DNA from: Streptomyces coelicoflavus
GTDB lineage: Bacteria; Actinomycetota; Actinomycetes; Streptomycetales; Streptomycetaceae
Assembly (NCBI RefSeq): GCF_003112555.1
Contig: NZ_BEWB01000002.1
Coordinates: forward strand, 620,001 to 684,000
Direction: 5' to 3'
Length of the DNA stretch: 64,000 bases
This document shows positions 54,105-64,000 of this stretch, one piece after another (position 1 is the first letter of the stretch; each line of letters begins with the position of its first letter). The position numbers and the translations under genes are program-made. The notes under the pieces were generated by a model. The model saw only the letters and a program-made list of their open reading frames with translations. It did no database searches and was not told the DNA's origin.

Positions 54105-55757
54105 TCAGCCCGCCCGGCCCATCCCCGCCGCGTTCGGCCAGCCCGTCGCCGGGACCGACTCCAGGCCGTCGGTGCCCCGGACCTGGGCGGCCGTGAGCCC
54201 ACCGCGGGCCGGGACGCCGGGCGGGGTCGGGCCGAAGGACGCCGGATACGCGGCGGCCGGCGGGGCCGCGGGCACGGGCGCCGGCACGGGCGTGGGCACG
54301 GGCTGCGGAACCGGAGCGGGCGCGGGCTGCTGCGGGACCGGTGCCGGGTGGGGGACCGGCACCGGTCCGGGGTACGGCGCCGGCTGGGGGACCGGCGCCG
54401 GGGGCGGCACGGCGGCCGCCGGAGCGGCGGGCACCGCGGCGGGCAGCGGTATGCCGGTGCCGGTGCCCGCGGCGGGAGCCGGAGCGGCGGCGGGCCCCGG
54501 GGCACCGGCACCGGCGGCCCGTGCGGTGATCGCGCGCATGCCGGAACCGTTGGTCTCGTACATCAGCCGGTCCACCGCCGCCGTGCCCGAGCTGTAGCCG
54601 GTCCCTGTGGCCGGCTCGGGCACGGCGGCTCCCCTCCCGGCCCCGTAGAGCACCTGTTCCAGGCCGGACACCAGGCGACGCACGTCGGCCTGGGGGCGCA
54701 CCACGAGACGCAGGAAGCGGCTGGACGAACCGATCTTGTTGCCGCACTCACGGACCAGCACCCGGTGCTCGGTGAGCATGCGGTCCCGCACGGCGGTGCC
54801 CTCGGCACCCACGGGGAGGCGGACGAAGAGGAAGTTGCCCTGGGAGGGGTAGACGGTCAGGCCGGGCAGCGCGGACAGCTGCGCGGCCATCTCCAGGCGG
54901 TCGCGCCGCACCTGGTGCAGGCTCTGCGCGTACTCGGGGCCGTGGTCGCGCAGCATGAACACCACGTGCTCCGCGAAGGAGTTGAGGTTCCACTTGGGCA
55001 GCATGCTCCGCACCCGGCCCGCGAGCGCCGGGTTGGCGACCAGGTAGCCGAAGCGGACGCCGTGCAGGCCGAAGTTCTTGCCGAGGCTGCGCAGGACGAC
55101 GACGTTGGGGCGCAGCATCGCCTCCTGGACCACGCTGGCGTCCGTCTCGGCGTCGGCGAACTCCAGGAACGACTCGTCGACCACCACCAGGTCCCGGTCG
55201 GCCATCGTGTCCATGAACTGCACCAGCGCCTGCTTGTGCTGATAGCCGCCGTCGGGGTTGTTCGGGTTGCAGACCACCACGGCCCGGGTGCCCCTGGCGC
55301 GGACGAACTCGGCGTACCGCGCGAGGTCGAGGGCGAAGCCGCCGGCCTCCTGGAGCGGGAACATGTCGACCCGTTTGCCGGTCTCCATGGGCTGGTCGGT
55401 CCAGCGGCCGAAGGTGGGGACGGGGACGGCGAGGGACTCCCGGACCAGCAGGTGGTCGATCCAGGTGATCAGCTCCGTGGAGCCGTTGCCCATCGCCACG
55501 CACTGCGGCGGGAGCTGGAGCAGACCGCACAGTTCGGCGGTGATGGTGTCGGCGCTGCTCGGGTAGTACGTGACGATGTCGCGCAGCCGGCCGGCCAGGT
55601 CCTCGAACATCGCCGGGGTGGGGAAGTACGGGTTGCAGGGGATGCAGAAGTCCACCGGTCCCGCGCCCGCCGCCGCGCCGCTCTCCCGCGTCAGCGCCGC
55701 CATCGACGGGCTGTGCGCCGCGGTGCTGCGGAACAACGAGGTGACGTTGCCGGACAA
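54105..55757 (-). CDS. PLP aminotransferase (HisC-like) with Pro/Ala-rich tail
   Basis: About 550 residues from a TTG at 55757, which has GGAGG 5 bases upstream; a frame open to 55829 and an ATG at residue 19 are alternatives. Residues about 30-375 form a class I/II aminotransferase of the histidinol-phosphate or threonine-phosphate type, with PLP Lys227 in SLGKNFGLHGVRFGY, VVCNPNNPDGG, and VDESFLEFAD. Unusually, some 170 residues follow, mostly Pro, Ala and Val (about 430-510), with YETNGSGMRAITARA before the run. Converges with the mce operon (15-base gap). No his or cob genes adjoin, so the substrate is unknown. Confidence 0.8.
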   Translation of the reverse strand: MSGNVTSLFRSTAAHSPSMAALTRESGAAAGAGPVDFCIPCNPYFPTPAMFEDLAGRLRDIVTYYPSSADTITAELCGLLQLPPQCVAMGNGSTELITWIDHLLVRESLAVPVPTFGRWTDQPMETGKRVDMFPLQEAGGFALDLARYAEFVRARGTRAVVVCNPNNPDGGYQHKQALVQFMDTMADRDLVVVDESFLEFADAETDASVVQEAMLRPNVVVLRSLGKNFGLHGVRFGYLVANPALAGRVRSMLPKWNLNSFAEHVVFMLRDHGPEYAQSLHQVRRDRLEMAAQLSALPGLTVYPSQGNFLFVRLPVGAEGTAVRDRMLTEHRVLVRECGNKIGSSSRFLRLVVRPQADVRRLVSGLEQVLYGAGRGAAVPEPATGTGYSSGTAAVDRLMYETNGSGMRAITARAAGAGAPGPAAAPAPAAGTGTGIPLPAAVPAAPAAAVPPPAPVPQPAPYPGPVPVPHPAPVPQQPAPAPVPQPVPTPVPAPVPAAPPAAAYPASFGPTPPGVPARGGLTAAQVRGTDGLESVPATGWPNAAGMGRAG

Positions 55758-55773
55758 GTGGACCTCCGTAAGT

Positions 55774-55804
55774 GGGCGGCCCGTGCGGGGGACACGGGCC
55801 GCCC
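55774..55804. terminator. Hairpin between the epimerase and aminotransferase genes
   Basis: A perfect 12-bp stem (GGGCGGCCCGTG / CACGGGCCGCCC) with a 7-base loop, 76 bases after the epimerase stop and 16 bases before the aminotransferase start. It acts as a terminator of the former or an attenuator of the latter. Confidence 0.65.
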
Positions 55805-55880
55805 CTGTATACGGAGGCGGACGGGGCACCGTTCAACGCGTGTGAAGAAAATGTGTCCGCCCGCTGCCGTGGCCTGCCGC

Positions 55881-57029
55881 CTACGCGTCGAACGAGTGCA
55901 CCGTCGAGGTCCGGTACGTCTCGCCGGGCCGCAGCACGGTCGACGGGAACGACGGGTGGTTCGGCGAGTCCGGGAAGTGCTGGGTCTCCAGGCACAGGGC
56001 GTCGCCCTGGCGGTAGAGGGAGCCGCCGGTGCCGGTCAGGGTGCCGTCGAGGAAGTTGCCCGAGTAGAACTGGAGCCCGGGCTGGTCGGTGGCGATGCGC
56101 AGGGTGCGCCCGGAGGCGTGCTCGCGCAGGGTGGCTATGTGCTCGGGGCGGTCGGTGATGCCCTTGTCGAGCACCCAGTTGTGGTCGAAGCCCTTGGCGG
56201 TGACCAGCTGCGGGTGGGCGTCCCGGATGTCGCGGCCGATCGGCTTGCCCCGGCGGAAGTCGAAGGGGGTGCTGGCCACCCGGGCCAGCTCGCCGGTGGG
56301 GATCAGGCCCGCGTCGGTGGGCGTGTAGCGGGAGGCGGCGATCGCCAGCTCGTGGTCCTCCACGGTGCCGCTGCCCTCGCCGGCCAGGTTCCAGTAGACG
56401 TGGCTGGTGAGGTTGACGACGGTGGCCCGGTCGGTGGTCGCCTCGTAGTCGACGCGCCAGTCGCCGCGCCGGGTGAGGGTGTACGTCACCTTCGCCCTGA
56501 GCGTGCCCGGGTAGCCCATCTCGCCGTCGACGCTGACGTAGTGGAGCACCAGACCGGTGTCGGAGCCCCGGGTGAACGGCTCGACGTCCCACACGCGGTA
56601 GTCGAAGCCGAGGGCGCCGCCGTGCAGGGAGTTCTCACCGTCGTTGACGGAGAGCTGGTACGTGGTGCCGTCCAGGGTGAAGCGGCCCTTGGCGATGCGG
56701 TTGCCGTACCGGCCGATGAGGGCGCCGAAGTGCGGGCTGCGGGCCACGTAGTCGTCGAGGTTGTCGAAACCCAGCGAGACGTTGGCGTAGCGGCCCCGGC
56801 GGTCCGGGACCTCCAGGGACTGCACGACGCCCCCGTAGGACAGCACCTTCATCCGCGTGCCGCCGTTCTCCAGCGACCAGCGGTACACCTTCGTCCCGTC
56901 GGCGAGCCTGCCGAAGAGTTCCTTCACCGGTTTCCTGCCTCCCGACGCGTACGCCGTGCCGCCGACCGCGGTGGCGGCCACGCCGGCCGCTGCCGCCGAC
57001 GCGATGACCGTTCGTCTGCTCAGTTCCAT
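55881..57029 (-). CDS. galM: Tat-exported aldose 1-epimerase (mutarotase)
   Basis: The protein has 382 residues. It interconverts alpha and beta anomers of free aldoses. The N-terminus is a twin-arginine signal (MELSRRTVIASAAAAG) ending near residue 29, so the enzyme should work outside the cell, where most GalM proteins are cytoplasmic. Family motifs: IGRYGNRIAKGRF, NDGENSLHGG, catalytic His in LTSHVYWNL, and Glu in LCLETQHFPDSPN. It follows the ChvE-type ABC operon on the same strand, 67 bases after the permease stop with a terminator between. It may set the anomer that the binding protein accepts. Confidence 0.9.
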   Translation of the reverse strand: MELSRRTVIASAAAAGVAATAVGGTAYASGGRKPVKELFGRLADGTKVYRWSLENGGTRMKVLSYGGVVQSLEVPDRRGRYANVSLGFDNLDDYVARSPHFGALIGRYGNRIAKGRFTLDGTTYQLSVNDGENSLHGGALGFDYRVWDVEPFTRGSDTGLVLHYVSVDGEMGYPGTLRAKVTYTLTRRGDWRVDYEATTDRATVVNLTSHVYWNLAGEGSGTVEDHELAIAASRYTPTDAGLIPTGELARVASTPFDFRRGKPIGRDIRDAHPQLVTAKGFDHNWVLDKGITDRPEHIATLREHASGRTLRIATDQPGLQFYSGNFLDGTLTGTGGSLYRQGDALCLETQHFPDSPNHPSFPSTVLRPGETYRTSTVHSFDA

Positions 57030-57061
57030 GCGTGCGGCTCCTGTACTTCCGTGAGAAGAAG

Positions 57062-57089
57062 CGGGCCCCGCCGTGAGTGGCGGGGCCCG
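57062..57089. terminator. Terminator of the ChvE-type ABC operon
   Basis: A perfect 11-bp stem (CGGGCCCCGCC / GGCGGGGCCCG) with a 6-base loop, 7 bases after the permease stop on the minus strand. Confidence 0.8.
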
Positions 57090-57096
57090 AGATCCG

Positions 57097-58337
57097 TTAC
57101 GAACCGACCCTGCGCTTGTTCCACACGTCGAACCCGACCGCCGCCAGCAGCACCGCGCCCTTGATGACCTGCTGCCAGTCGGTGCCGATGCCGACGAGGT
57201 TCATGCCGTTGTTCAGCACGCCGAGGACCAGGCCGCCGATGATCGCGCCGAGGACCGTGCCGACGCCGCCGCTCATCGACGCGCCGCCGATGAACGAGGC
57301 GGCGATGGCCTCCAGTTCGAAGTTGAGGCCCGCCTTCGGCGAGGCCGCGTTGAAGCGGGCGGCGAAGACCAGCCCCGCCAGCGCGGCGAGCATGCCCATG
57401 TTCAGGAAGACCAGGAAGGTGACCTTCTTGTCCTTCACGCCCGACAGCTTGGCCGCGGGCAGGTTGCCGCCGATGGCGTAGATGTGGCGGCCGATGATCG
57501 CGTTGCGCATCAGGTAGCCGAAGCCGACCACCAGCACGCCCAGGATGAGCAGCACGATCGGCGCGCCCTTGTAGCTGGCCAGCAGCAGCGTGACCACGAG
57601 GATCGCGGCGACCAGCGCGACCAGCTTGAGCAGGAACAGCTTGGCCGGCGGCACGTCGAGGGAGAACTCCTGCTGCCGCTTGCGGTCGCGGACCTCCTGG
57701 TACACCACGAAGGCGATCAGGGCGAAGCCCAGCAGCAGGGTGAGGTTGTGGTAGTTGGTGTTCGGTCCCACCTCGGGCAGGAAGCCGTTGGCGATCTTCT
57801 GAAGGTCCTTCGGGAACGGGCCCAGGGTCTGGCCCTTGAGGAAGATCTCCGTCAGACCGCGGAAGAGCAGCATGCCCGCGAGGGTCACGATGAACGACGG
57901 TATGCCGAGATAGGCGATGAAGAACCCCTGCACGGAGCCGGCTGCGGCGCCGATGGCCAGGCACAGGATCACCGCCACCGGCCAGGGCAGGTCGTTCCTG
58001 ACCATCAGGACGGCCGCCGTCGCGCCGACGAACGCGGTCAGTGAGCCCACCGACAGGTCGATGTGGCCCGCGATGATGACGAGCATCATGCCGATCGCGA
58101 GGATCAGGATGTAGCTGTTCTGCAGCACCAGGTTGGAGACGTTGCGCGGCAGCAGCAGGTCGCCGTCGGACCACACGGCGAACAGCACCACGATCAGGCC
58201 GAGGGCCATCAGCATGCCGTACTGGCGCATGTTGCGGCGCATGCCGTCGAGCATCAGCTGCAGCAGGCCGCCGCCGGAGGCCGGTCCCTTGCTGCCGGGC
58301 GGCGCCGGTGCGGGAGTCTTGGCGGTCAGGTCCGTAC

Positions 58338-58341
<4 letters not shown>
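57097..58341 (-). CDS. mmsB: Monosaccharide ABC permease (MmsB/XylH type)
   Basis: The protein has 414 residues with about 10-12 membrane segments and family motifs ([39 protein letters not shown]). It is the channel of a CUT2 importer. It overlaps the ATPase stop by ATGA. The central soluble loop with [12 protein letters not shown] is usual for the MmsB/XylH group. Confidence 0.9.
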
Positions 58342-59915
<1,574 letters not shown>

Positions 59916-59947
59916 GGTCGTGCCTTCCAATCCTTGGTGGGGCCCGG

Positions 59948-61057
59948 TTAGTTGAGCTGGTCCGCGGAGTAGTAGCCGCCGTCGACGAGGACCTTCTCCC
60001 AGTTGCTCTTGTCGACGCTGACCGGCTGGAGCAGGTAGGCGGGGACGACCTTGGCGCCGTTGTCGTACGACTTGGTGTCGTTGACCTCGGGCTTCTTGTC
60101 GTCCAGGACCGCGTCGACCATGTTCGCGGCGACCTTGGCCAGTTCGCGCAGGTCCTTGAAGACGGTCTGGGTCTGCTGGCCCGCCTTGATCGACTTCACC
60201 GAGGCGATCTCGGCGTCCTGGCCGGTGACGACGGGCATCGGCTTGCTGCCGGAGCCGTAGCCGTCCGACTTCAGGGCGGACAGGATGCCGATGGAGATGC
60301 CGTCGTACGGCGAGAGCACCGCGTCGACCCGGGCGCTGCGGTAGCTGGAGGTGAGCAGGTCGTCCATGCGCTTCTGGGCGGTGCCGCCGTCCCAGCGCAG
60401 GGTGGTGACCTGGTTGAGGTCGGTCTGCTTGGAGCGGACGACCAGCTGGCCCTTGTCCATGTAGGGCTTCAGGACCTTCATCGCGCCGTTGAAGAAGTAC
60501 CGGGTGTTGTTGTCGTCGTTGGAGCCGGCGAACAGCTCGATGTTGAAGGGGCCCTTCTTGCCCGCCTTCAGCCCGAGCTTGTCGACGATGTAGCCGCCCT
60601 GAAGCTCGCCGACCTTCTCGTTGTCGAACGAGGCGTAGTAGTCGACGTTTTCGGTGCCGAGGATCAGCCGGTCGTAGGAGATGACCGGGATGTCGGCGTC
60701 CTTGGCCTGCTGCATGACGTTGCCGAGGGACTTGTTGTCGATCGCGGCCACGATCAGCGCGTCCACACCCTGCGTGATCATGTTCTCGATCTGCGAGACC
60801 TGCTGGTCCGGGTCGTCCTCGCCGTAGACGAGTTTGGTCTCGAACCCCTTCGCCTTCAGCTCCTTCTCGACGTTCGCGCCGTCGGTGATCCAGCGCTCGG
60901 AGGACTTGGTCGGCATCGCGATGCCGACGGTGGCGCCGTCGCTGCCCCCCTTGTCCTCCTCGCTGCCGCCCTCGCTGTTCTGGCCGCAGGCGGTCAGGGT
61001 GAGGGCGAGCGAGGCGGCGGAGGCTATCGCGGCGAGTGCGGCTCTGCGGTTGCGCAT
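59948..61057 (-). CDS. chvE: Monosaccharide-binding lipoprotein (ChvE/XylF type)
   Basis: The protein has 369 residues. The ATG at 61057 has AAGGA 8 bases upstream. A lipoprotein signal ends in LTAC with Cys24 as lipid site. The periplasmic-binding-protein fold of the ChvE group follows ([55 protein letters not shown]). Ligands of the group are arabinose, galactose, glucose or xylose. A TTCACA-N18-CACAAT promoter may lie at 61107-61136. Confidence 0.9.
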   Translation of the reverse strand: MRNRRAALAAIASAASLALTLTACGQNSEGGSEEDKGGSDGATVGIAMPTKSSERWITDGANVEKELKAKGFETKLVYGEDDPDQQVSQIENMITQGVDALIVAAIDNKSLGNVMQQAKDADIPVISYDRLILGTENVDYYASFDNEKVGELQGGYIVDKLGLKAGKKGPFNIELFAGSNDDNNTRYFFNGAMKVLKPYMDKGQLVVRSKQTDLNQVTTLRWDGGTAQKRMDDLLTSSYRSARVDAVLSPYDGISIGILSALKSDGYGSGSKPMPVVTGQDAEIASVKSIKAGQQTQTVFKDLRELAKVAANMVDAVLDDKKPEVNDTKSYDNGAKVVPAYLLQPVSVDKSNWEKVLVDGGYYSADQLN

Positions 61058-61106
61058 GGTCATCATCCTTGAGGTGAGGGCTGTGTCGGCGACGCAGGTG
61101 TGTGGG

Positions 61107-61136
61107 ATTGTGCGCGGTCGTGTCGTCTTTTGTGAA
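61107..61136 (-). promoter_or_regulatory. Possible promoter of the ChvE-type operon
   Basis: On the minus strand TTCACA, 18 bases, CACAAT, ending 49 bases before the binding-protein start. The match is modest and the gene could also be read from upstream. Confidence 0.35.
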
Positions 61137-61152
61137 GGGATTTTCCGGAACG

Positions 61153-62124
61153 TTATGACGAGATCTCGAACCGGTTGAGCGCCCCCGGAAGCCGGGTGCC
61201 GAGCGGTGCCATCTCCCCGTCCGCGCGGTGCCGGGCGAGCAGGTCGAGGGCGAGCCGGCCGCGCCGCACCCGCTCCTTGGCGGTGGCCAGCGTCAGTTCC
61301 CGCAGGTGGTGCCCGTACGGATAGATCCCGGGTGCCTTTGAGAGGCCGAACTTCAGATACAGGGGTGCGCCGCGCCGGATGAGTTCGGCGACCTCGTACA
61401 TGCGCACATAGCCGCCGAGGTCGTCGGGAGCCTCGATGTACATGTCCATCGGCGCGGCCGAAACCCGCCGTATTTCGGTCAGGTGATCCGGTGTCAGGTC
61501 GCTGGGCACGTTGATGGAGTCGGCGCCGAGCCGCTCGTAGACCGCGTACGAGGCCGGGTTGACCGGTCCGACGAGGGCCGAGAGCTTCAGCGTGGTGTCG
61601 GCGGGCAGGAGGCCGGAGGTGCGAGCCCGGTGCAGCGTCCACAGCACGCCCTCGTCGGCGACGAGCAGGCACTTGACGCCCAACTCGGCCGCGCGCACGG
61701 CGTCTTCGACGCAGCCGGCGACCGCGGCGTGCCCGCGCGCCCGCAGGCCCGCGCCGCCCGAGTCGGTCCGGGTGGAGCCGCCGATGTCCCAGGTGCCGCG
61801 CGGACCGGTGAACAGGCAGAGTTCGATGTCGCGTTCGGCGGTGGCCTCGACCATCTCGGTGATCTCGGCGTCGGTCAGCATCCACACGCCGCTGCCCTGG
61901 CTGATCCGGTGGATCGGCACGTCGAGGCGCGAGGACTCCTTGAGCACCACCCCCAGCGCCTCCGGCCCCTCGCAGGACGGGATCTCGGTGCGCCAGCGGC
62001 CGCCGCCCGGGAACGAGTGCGGCGAAGCGTCGGCGGGGTCGGGGTCGGGCGCGGCCAGGCCGAGGGCGGCGAGGGCCTGCTCACCGGGCCTGCGTGCGGC
62101 GGCCGGGGCGGAAGGGTCGGTCAC
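61153..62124 (-). CDS. Probable TIM-barrel protein of unknown function (peptidase-U32-like)
   Basis: The protein has 323 residues without a signal peptide. The alternating beta/alpha pattern ([89 protein letters not shown]) is that of a TIM barrel; U32-peptidase-like annotation is the nearest I can recall. It lies 95 bases upstream of the sugar-binding gene on the same strand and 169 bases downstream of the dehydrogenase, so it probably belongs to the sugar module. No specific reaction can be claimed. Confidence 0.6.
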   Translation of the reverse strand: MTDPSAPAAARRPGEQALAALGLAAPDPDPADASPHSFPGGGRWRTEIPSCEGPEALGVVLKESSRLDVPIHRISQGSGVWMLTDAEITEMVEATAERDIELCLFTGPRGTWDIGGSTRTDSGGAGLRARGHAAVAGCVEDAVRAAELGVKCLLVADEGVLWTLHRARTSGLLPADTTLKLSALVGPVNPASYAVYERLGADSINVPSDLTPDHLTEIRRVSAAPMDMYIEAPDDLGGYVRMYEVAELIRRGAPLYLKFGLSKAPGIYPYGHHLRELTLATAKERVRRGRLALDLLARHRADGEMAPLGTRLPGALNRFEISS

Positions 62125-62245
62125 AAGCTGTCCTTAGTGTTCGGTATGTCGGACGAAGTTCGCGGCGGCGGGCGTGCGGGGCCGCGGGTGCCGGCCGCGT
62201 CCGTCCGCGCCGGTCGCCCGGGTGCGAGTCGTCCGTCCGGTGGGG

Positions 62246-62290
62246 GTACGCCGGTGCGGAGGCCGTCAGGTCGCCCCCGCACCGGCGTAC
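62246..62290. terminator. Terminator after the dehydrogenase gene
   Basis: A perfect 14-bp stem (GTACGCCGGTGCGG at 62246-62259, its complement at 62277-62290) with a 17-base loop, starting 3 bases beyond the dehydrogenase stop on the minus strand. Confidence 0.75.
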
Positions 62291-62293
62291 GGT

Positions 62294-63310
62294 TCAGGGG
62301 AGGGCGTCGGGGTGCAGCAGCACCTTTCCGACCTTCGGGTCGCCGGATCCCACCAGCTCGATGGCCCGGGAGAACTCCGCGAGCGGCAGCTCGTGCGTCA
62401 CCAGCGGCCGCGGATCGAGCAGACCGGCGGCGAAGACCCGCACCGTGTGCGCCCAGGCGTCCGGCGGCGCCCCGAAGACGCTGTGCACCTCCAGCTGCCG
62501 TACGACCAGGTCGGTCGGGTCGAGGCCGTCGGCGCCCGGGGCCGGGATGCCGGTCAGCACCAGCCGGCCGCCCCTGCGCAGCAGCGCGGCGGCGGTGCGG
62601 GCGGCGTCCGCGGACCCGGCGGTCTCGATCACGACGTCGAAGTCGTCCGGGAGCGGCCGGTCCTTGGTCCGGAAGTCGGTCGCGCCGAACTGCCGCGACA
62701 GCGCCTCCCGGTCCCCGCGCGTGCCGACGACCAGCAGCTCGGCGGGGGAGGCGGCGCGCAGGAACTGCACGGCGAACATGCCGAGCGTGCCCGTGCCGAC
62801 GACGGCGACCCGCTCGCCGGGCCGGGCGTTCGCCTTCAGCGCGGCGGCGGCGATGCAGGCCGCGGGCTCCAGCAGGGCGGCCGCGGTGAGATCGGCGTCG
62901 TCGGGCAGGGTGTGCAGCAGCCGGGCGGGCAGGGTCAGCGTCGGCGCCATGGCACCCGGCCGGGTGAACCCGGTCTCCTCGTAGCCGGCCGTGCACAGCG
63001 TCGTCTCGCCCGCGTGGCAGCGGTCGCACACCTGGCAGTTGCGGAAGCCCTCGCCCACGACCTTCCGGCCGACGAGCGACGCGGGTGCCCCGGTGCTGAC
63101 CCGCTCCACCGTCCCGGACCACTCGTGTCCGGGGGTGAGCGGGTAACGCACGTACCCCTCGGGCCGGTTGCCCTGGTAGACCTCGCGGTCGCTGCCGCAG
63201 ATCCCGGCGGCGTGCACCCGCACCAGCGCCTCGCCGGGCCCCGGTTCGCGCGGCTCGTGCGGCACGAGCCGGTGCACCCCTGGCGCCTCGACGAGGACCG
63301 CGCCGCTCAT
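62294..63310 (-). CDS. Zinc-dependent alcohol/polyol dehydrogenase
   Basis: The protein has 338 residues of the medium-chain dehydrogenase family. Catalytic zinc ligands are visible in AAGICGSDREVY and PLTPGHEWSG, and the four-Cys structural zinc site in FRNCQVCDRCHAGETTLC. The NAD(P) motif is VAVVGTGTLGMFAVQFL. It overlaps the dehydratase stop by ATGA. With a sugar-acid dehydratase beside it, it probably oxidises a sugar or a sugar-derived alcohol; the substrate is not readable. Confidence 0.88.
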   Translation of the reverse strand: MSGAVLVEAPGVHRLVPHEPREPGPGEALVRVHAAGICGSDREVYQGNRPEGYVRYPLTPGHEWSGTVERVSTGAPASLVGRKVVGEGFRNCQVCDRCHAGETTLCTAGYEETGFTRPGAMAPTLTLPARLLHTLPDDADLTAAALLEPAACIAAAALKANARPGERVAVVGTGTLGMFAVQFLRAASPAELLVVGTRGDREALSRQFGATDFRTKDRPLPDDFDVVIETAGSADAARTAAALLRRGGRLVLTGIPAPGADGLDPTDLVVRQLEVHSVFGAPPDAWAHTVRVFAAGLLDPRPLVTHELPLAEFSRAIELVGSGDPKVGKVLLHPDALP

Positions 63311-64000
63311 GCCCCGGCCTCCTTGGGGGAGCGCTTCTCCCAGCCCTCGGCCCACAGGTCGAACCGCGCCTGCTGCTGCGGGAACTCGGCCGCCGCGTCG
63401 GTGTCCAGCTCGACGCCGAGACCGGGTGCGTCGGAGAGGTGGAAGCACCCGTCCTCCGGGTCCACCCGGGGGGCGCCCTTGACGACCTGCTTGATCTCCG
63501 CGTCCGCGAAGTCGTTGAAGTGCTCCAGGATCTTGAAGTTCGGGGAGGTGAACCCGACCTGGAGGCTCGCGGCGGTGAGCACGGGCCCGCCGACGTTGTG
63601 CGGGGCGACCAGGGTGTAGTGGGTCTCGGCGGTCGCGGCCAGCTTCCGGGTCTCCCAGATGCCGCCGATGTGGCCGACGTCGGGCTGGATGACGTCCACC
63701 GACTGGTCCTCGAACAGCTCGCGGAACTCGATCCGGTCGTGGATGCGCTCCCCCGTGGCGACCGGGATGTCGACCTTGTCGGCGACCTTCCTCAGTGCCT
63801 TGAGGTTCTCCGGCGGGACCGGCTCCTCCAGCCAGGCCGGCCTGAACGGCGCCAGTTCGCGCGCGAGCCGGACGGCGGTGGAGGGCGAGAACCGGCCGTG
63901 CATCTCCAGCATCAGCTCGGCGTCGGGACCGATGGCGTCCCGCACGGCCTCGATCAGCGACACCGCGTAGTTCGTCTGCTCCTGGTCCAGTTCGAAGTGC
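63307..64000 (-). CDS. Enolase-superfamily sugar-acid dehydratase, C-terminal part (5' end outside window)
   Basis: The frame is open through the window end without a start, giving at least 230 residues. Barrel motifs of mandelate racemase/galactonate-dehydratase relatives are present: LMLEMHGRFSP, the metal ligands in WLEEPVPPENL and ATGERIHDR, and the catalytic His segment LVAPHNVGGPV. The HGRFSP and PHNVGGP features favour an aldonate dehydratase (galactonate, gluconate or arabinonate) over mandelate racemase. The reaction removes water from a sugar acid to give a 2-keto-3-deoxy acid. It is coupled to the dehydrogenase by ATGA. Confidence 0.82.
   Translation of the reverse strand, partial: HFELDQEQTNYAVSLIEAVRDAIGPDAELMLEMHGRFSPSTAVRLARELAPFRPAWLEEPVPPENLKALRKVADKVDIPVATGERIHDRIEFRELFEDQSVDVIQPDVGHIGGIWETRKLAATAETHYTLVAPHNVGGPVLTAASLQVGFTSPNFKILEHFNDFADAEIKQVVKGAPRVDPEDGCFHLSDAPGLGVELDTDAAAEFPQQQARFDLWAEGWEKRSPKEAGA

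Noticed and set aside
61058..61885. N-terminal extension of the sugar-binding protein frame
   Set aside because: The upstream part has no motif and overlaps the TIM-barrel gene; the lipoprotein signal and ribosome site fix the start at 61057.

Overview
The window is very high-GC actinobacterial DNA with the habits of a Streptomyces chromosome: strong G/C bias at third codon positions, GTG and TTG starts, ATGA/GTGA gene overlaps, Tat-type signal peptides, large secreted enzymes and an mce operon. Several proteins, notably the malonyl-CoA synthetase MatB and the MreB-like protein, look like close relatives of Streptomyces coelicolor proteins. That comparison is from memory; no search was run. 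I see no rRNA or tRNA gene, insertion sequence, phage gene or CRISPR array.

Layout. 1-4290: the end of a giant single-cysteine protein, a coupled type-VII-secretion-associated protein, and a tiny acidic protein. 4409-11176: an orphan GAF histidine kinase, a divergent MreB/Mbl-like actin homologue and a 1222-residue secreted subtilisin-type protease. 11205-16706: a 19-codon hydrophobic peptide gene and a malonate locus (carboxyltransferase, matB, matC, divergent GntR regulator with two matching palindromic operators). 16749-19081: a hypothetical gene, an IclR regulator and an SMP-30 lactonase. 19189-23629: a coupled cassette of an HExxH metallopeptidase, two paralogous seven-helix membrane proteins and an FAD oxidoreductase. 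23773-35263: an arabino-oligosaccharide locus (ABC importer, GH51 arabinofuranosidase, a GH35-like protein without the usual catalytic motif, GH43 arabinanase) with a DUF4360 protein and a membrane-tethered PstS-like protein. 35291-40043: a PucR regulator and three secreted proteins. 40697-54089: a complete mce operon on the other strand (ATPase, two permeases, MceA-F, four Mce-associated proteins, a lytic transglycosylase). 54105-64000: an aminotransferase with a long Pro/Ala tail, an exported aldose 1-epimerase, a ChvE-type monosaccharide ABC importer, a TIM-barrel-like protein, a zinc alcohol dehydrogenase and an enolase-superfamily dehydratase cut by the window end.

How it works together. 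The theme is uptake and first-step breakdown of carbon sources. Arabinan would be cut outside by GH43, imported by the three-gene ABC system and hydrolysed inside by GH51. The ABC operon and the GH43 gene carry the same LacI-type operator at the same place in the promoter. Malonate would enter by MatC and be activated by MatB. The usual malonyl-CoA decarboxylase MatA is absent, and a fused carboxyltransferase sits in its place. The ChvE-type system probably feeds a pentose or hexose into an oxidative route. The mce operon probably imports a lipid or sterol, and the secreted trio with PucR faces it across a 653-base control region.

The strongest candidates for undescribed biology are the metallopeptidase / twin seven-helix / FAD-oxidoreductase cassette, the 19-residue peptide downstream of the malonate genes, and the secreted trio beside mce.
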